Shown here one piece after another: positions 6,056 through 6,272 of a DNA stretch of 6,272 bases. The DNA is from a bacterium (GTDB taxonomy: Bacteria > ARS69), in NCBI GenBank assembly GCA_025774865.1, contig JALGZO010000535.1, positions 1 to 6,272 of the forward strand, read 5' to 3'. The first letter of the stretch is position 1. Every line of letters starts with the position of its first letter. A program made the position numbers and the translations under genes. The notes under the pieces are model-generated. The model worked only from the letters and a program-made list of their open reading frames with translations. It was not told the DNA's origin and did no database searches.

Positions 6056-6087
6056 GTCTCCGGGGGTCCGGTCAGCGCGAACACGGG

Positions 6088-6124
6088 AAAGGGCCCGGCC
6101 GCGATGTTCGCCGGCCGAGCCCTT
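6088..6124 (-). terminator. Strong terminator hairpin of the right-edge gene
   Basis: AAGGGC (6089-6094) pairs with GCCCTT (6119-6124). After one C/A mismatch, CGGCCG (6096-6101) pairs with CGGCCG (6112-6117) around a 10-nt loop, giving 12 pairs. On the minus strand it starts 30 nt after the stop codon at 6155-6157 and ends in TTT. The T-tract is short, but position and stem strength support a rho-independent terminator. It could also stop plus-strand transcripts from the LVIVD gene. Confidence 0.65.
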
Positions 6125-6154
6125 GTCGGTGGTGACGCGGTCTCGCACGATCGG

Positions 6155-6272
6155 CTACCTTGAGATCACTCCATCGAAGTCGTACTGACCCACCCCCGCG
6201 ATGGTGTCGGCGGTTCCGGCATACGTCCCACTGCCCGAGGCGCCGTCGAACCGACCCGTCCCTCCGGTGATC
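6155..6272 (-). CDS. C-terminus of a Gly/Thr-rich, probably beta-structured exported protein (5' end outside window)
   Basis: The minus strand reads 38 codons from the window edge to TAG at 6155-6157: ITGGTGRFDGASGSGTYAG, then TADTIAGVGQYDFDGVISR. The ITGGTGRFxGAxGSGTxxG pattern, alternating small and aromatic residues and ending in F-x-G-x-I, is typical of the last strands of small secreted beta-barrel proteins, including allene-oxide-cyclase-barrel-like ones. The family cannot be fixed from so little. Support for a real gene comes from this motif and from the well-placed terminator 30 nt downstream. It converges on the LVIVD gene. Confidence 0.7.
   Translation of the reverse strand, partial: ITGGTGRFDGASGSGTYAGTADTIAGVGQYDFDGVISR

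Larger units (their letters stand above)
5917..6074 (-). mobile_element. Remnant of an IS3-family insertion sequence, upstream end only
   Basis: The fragment holds the orfA start and its leader. On the minus strand a possible outer end begins TGACCGGACCCCCGG at 6074, 77 nt before orfA. It starts with TG, as IS3-family ends do, and is GC-rich like many of them. I found no matching inverted copy on the left side, so the element boundary at 6074 is a guess and the inner break near 5917 is judged only by loss of OrfA similarity. Confidence 0.4.
5811..6154. other. Convergent intergenic region with IS remnant and terminator
   Basis: This 344-bp stretch between facing genes contains the stop-codon hairpin, about 100 bp of unassigned sequence (5819-5916), the orfA remnant with its leader, and the terminator hairpin at 6089-6124. 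No intact gene is present. Confidence 0.7.

Overview
The window is high-GC bacterial DNA. The two complete genes encode exported proteins, and the two genes cut by the window ends look exported as well. Two of the four proteins (left edge and centre) end in the same kind of C-terminal domain: a PNP motif, a VYDxxGRxVR-like strand, a W-x-G segment, and PxGxYFxRL followed by a basic end. This is the FlgD-Ig-like / T9SS type A sorting-type domain common in secreted proteins of Candidatus Eisenbacteria and other Fibrobacterota-Chlorobiota-Bacteroidota-related, Gemmatimonadota or Latescibacterota-like lineages. An environmental metagenome-derived genome of such a phylum is my inference from domain style and GC content; no rRNA or marker gene is present to confirm it.

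Layout from left to right. (1) Positions 1-923, plus strand: the 3' part of a secreted repeat protein with a C-terminal sorting/Ig-like domain. (2) A 46-bp convergent gap with a small hairpin. (3) Positions 970-2853, minus strand: a complete M3-family oligoendopeptidase F with an intact zinc site and, unusually, a signal peptide. (4) Positions 2854-3341: a 488-bp divergent intergenic region. It holds the pepF leader, a strong GC-rich inverted repeat and, on the minus strand, an orphan fragment of one LVIVD repeat. (5) Positions 3342-5810, plus strand: a complete 822-residue secreted protein with 14 tandem LVIVD repeats of about 42 residues (which fits two seven-bladed beta-propellers), a helical FIMAH-like domain and a C-terminal sorting/Ig-like domain. 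(6) Positions 5811-6154: a convergent intergenic region carrying a truncated IS3-family orfA and a strong terminator hairpin. (7) Positions 6155-6272, minus strand: the last 38 codons of a glycine/threonine-rich protein that reads into the window from the right.

No operon is visible, because neighbouring genes are convergent or divergent. The common theme is the cell envelope or exterior: two surface/secreted repeat proteins and an exported peptidase. I see no defence system, CRISPR array, RNA gene or biosynthetic cluster. The most unusual items are the 14-repeat architecture, with its only long repeat exactly at the 7/7 boundary, and the inverted orphan LVIVD fragment just upstream of that gene.
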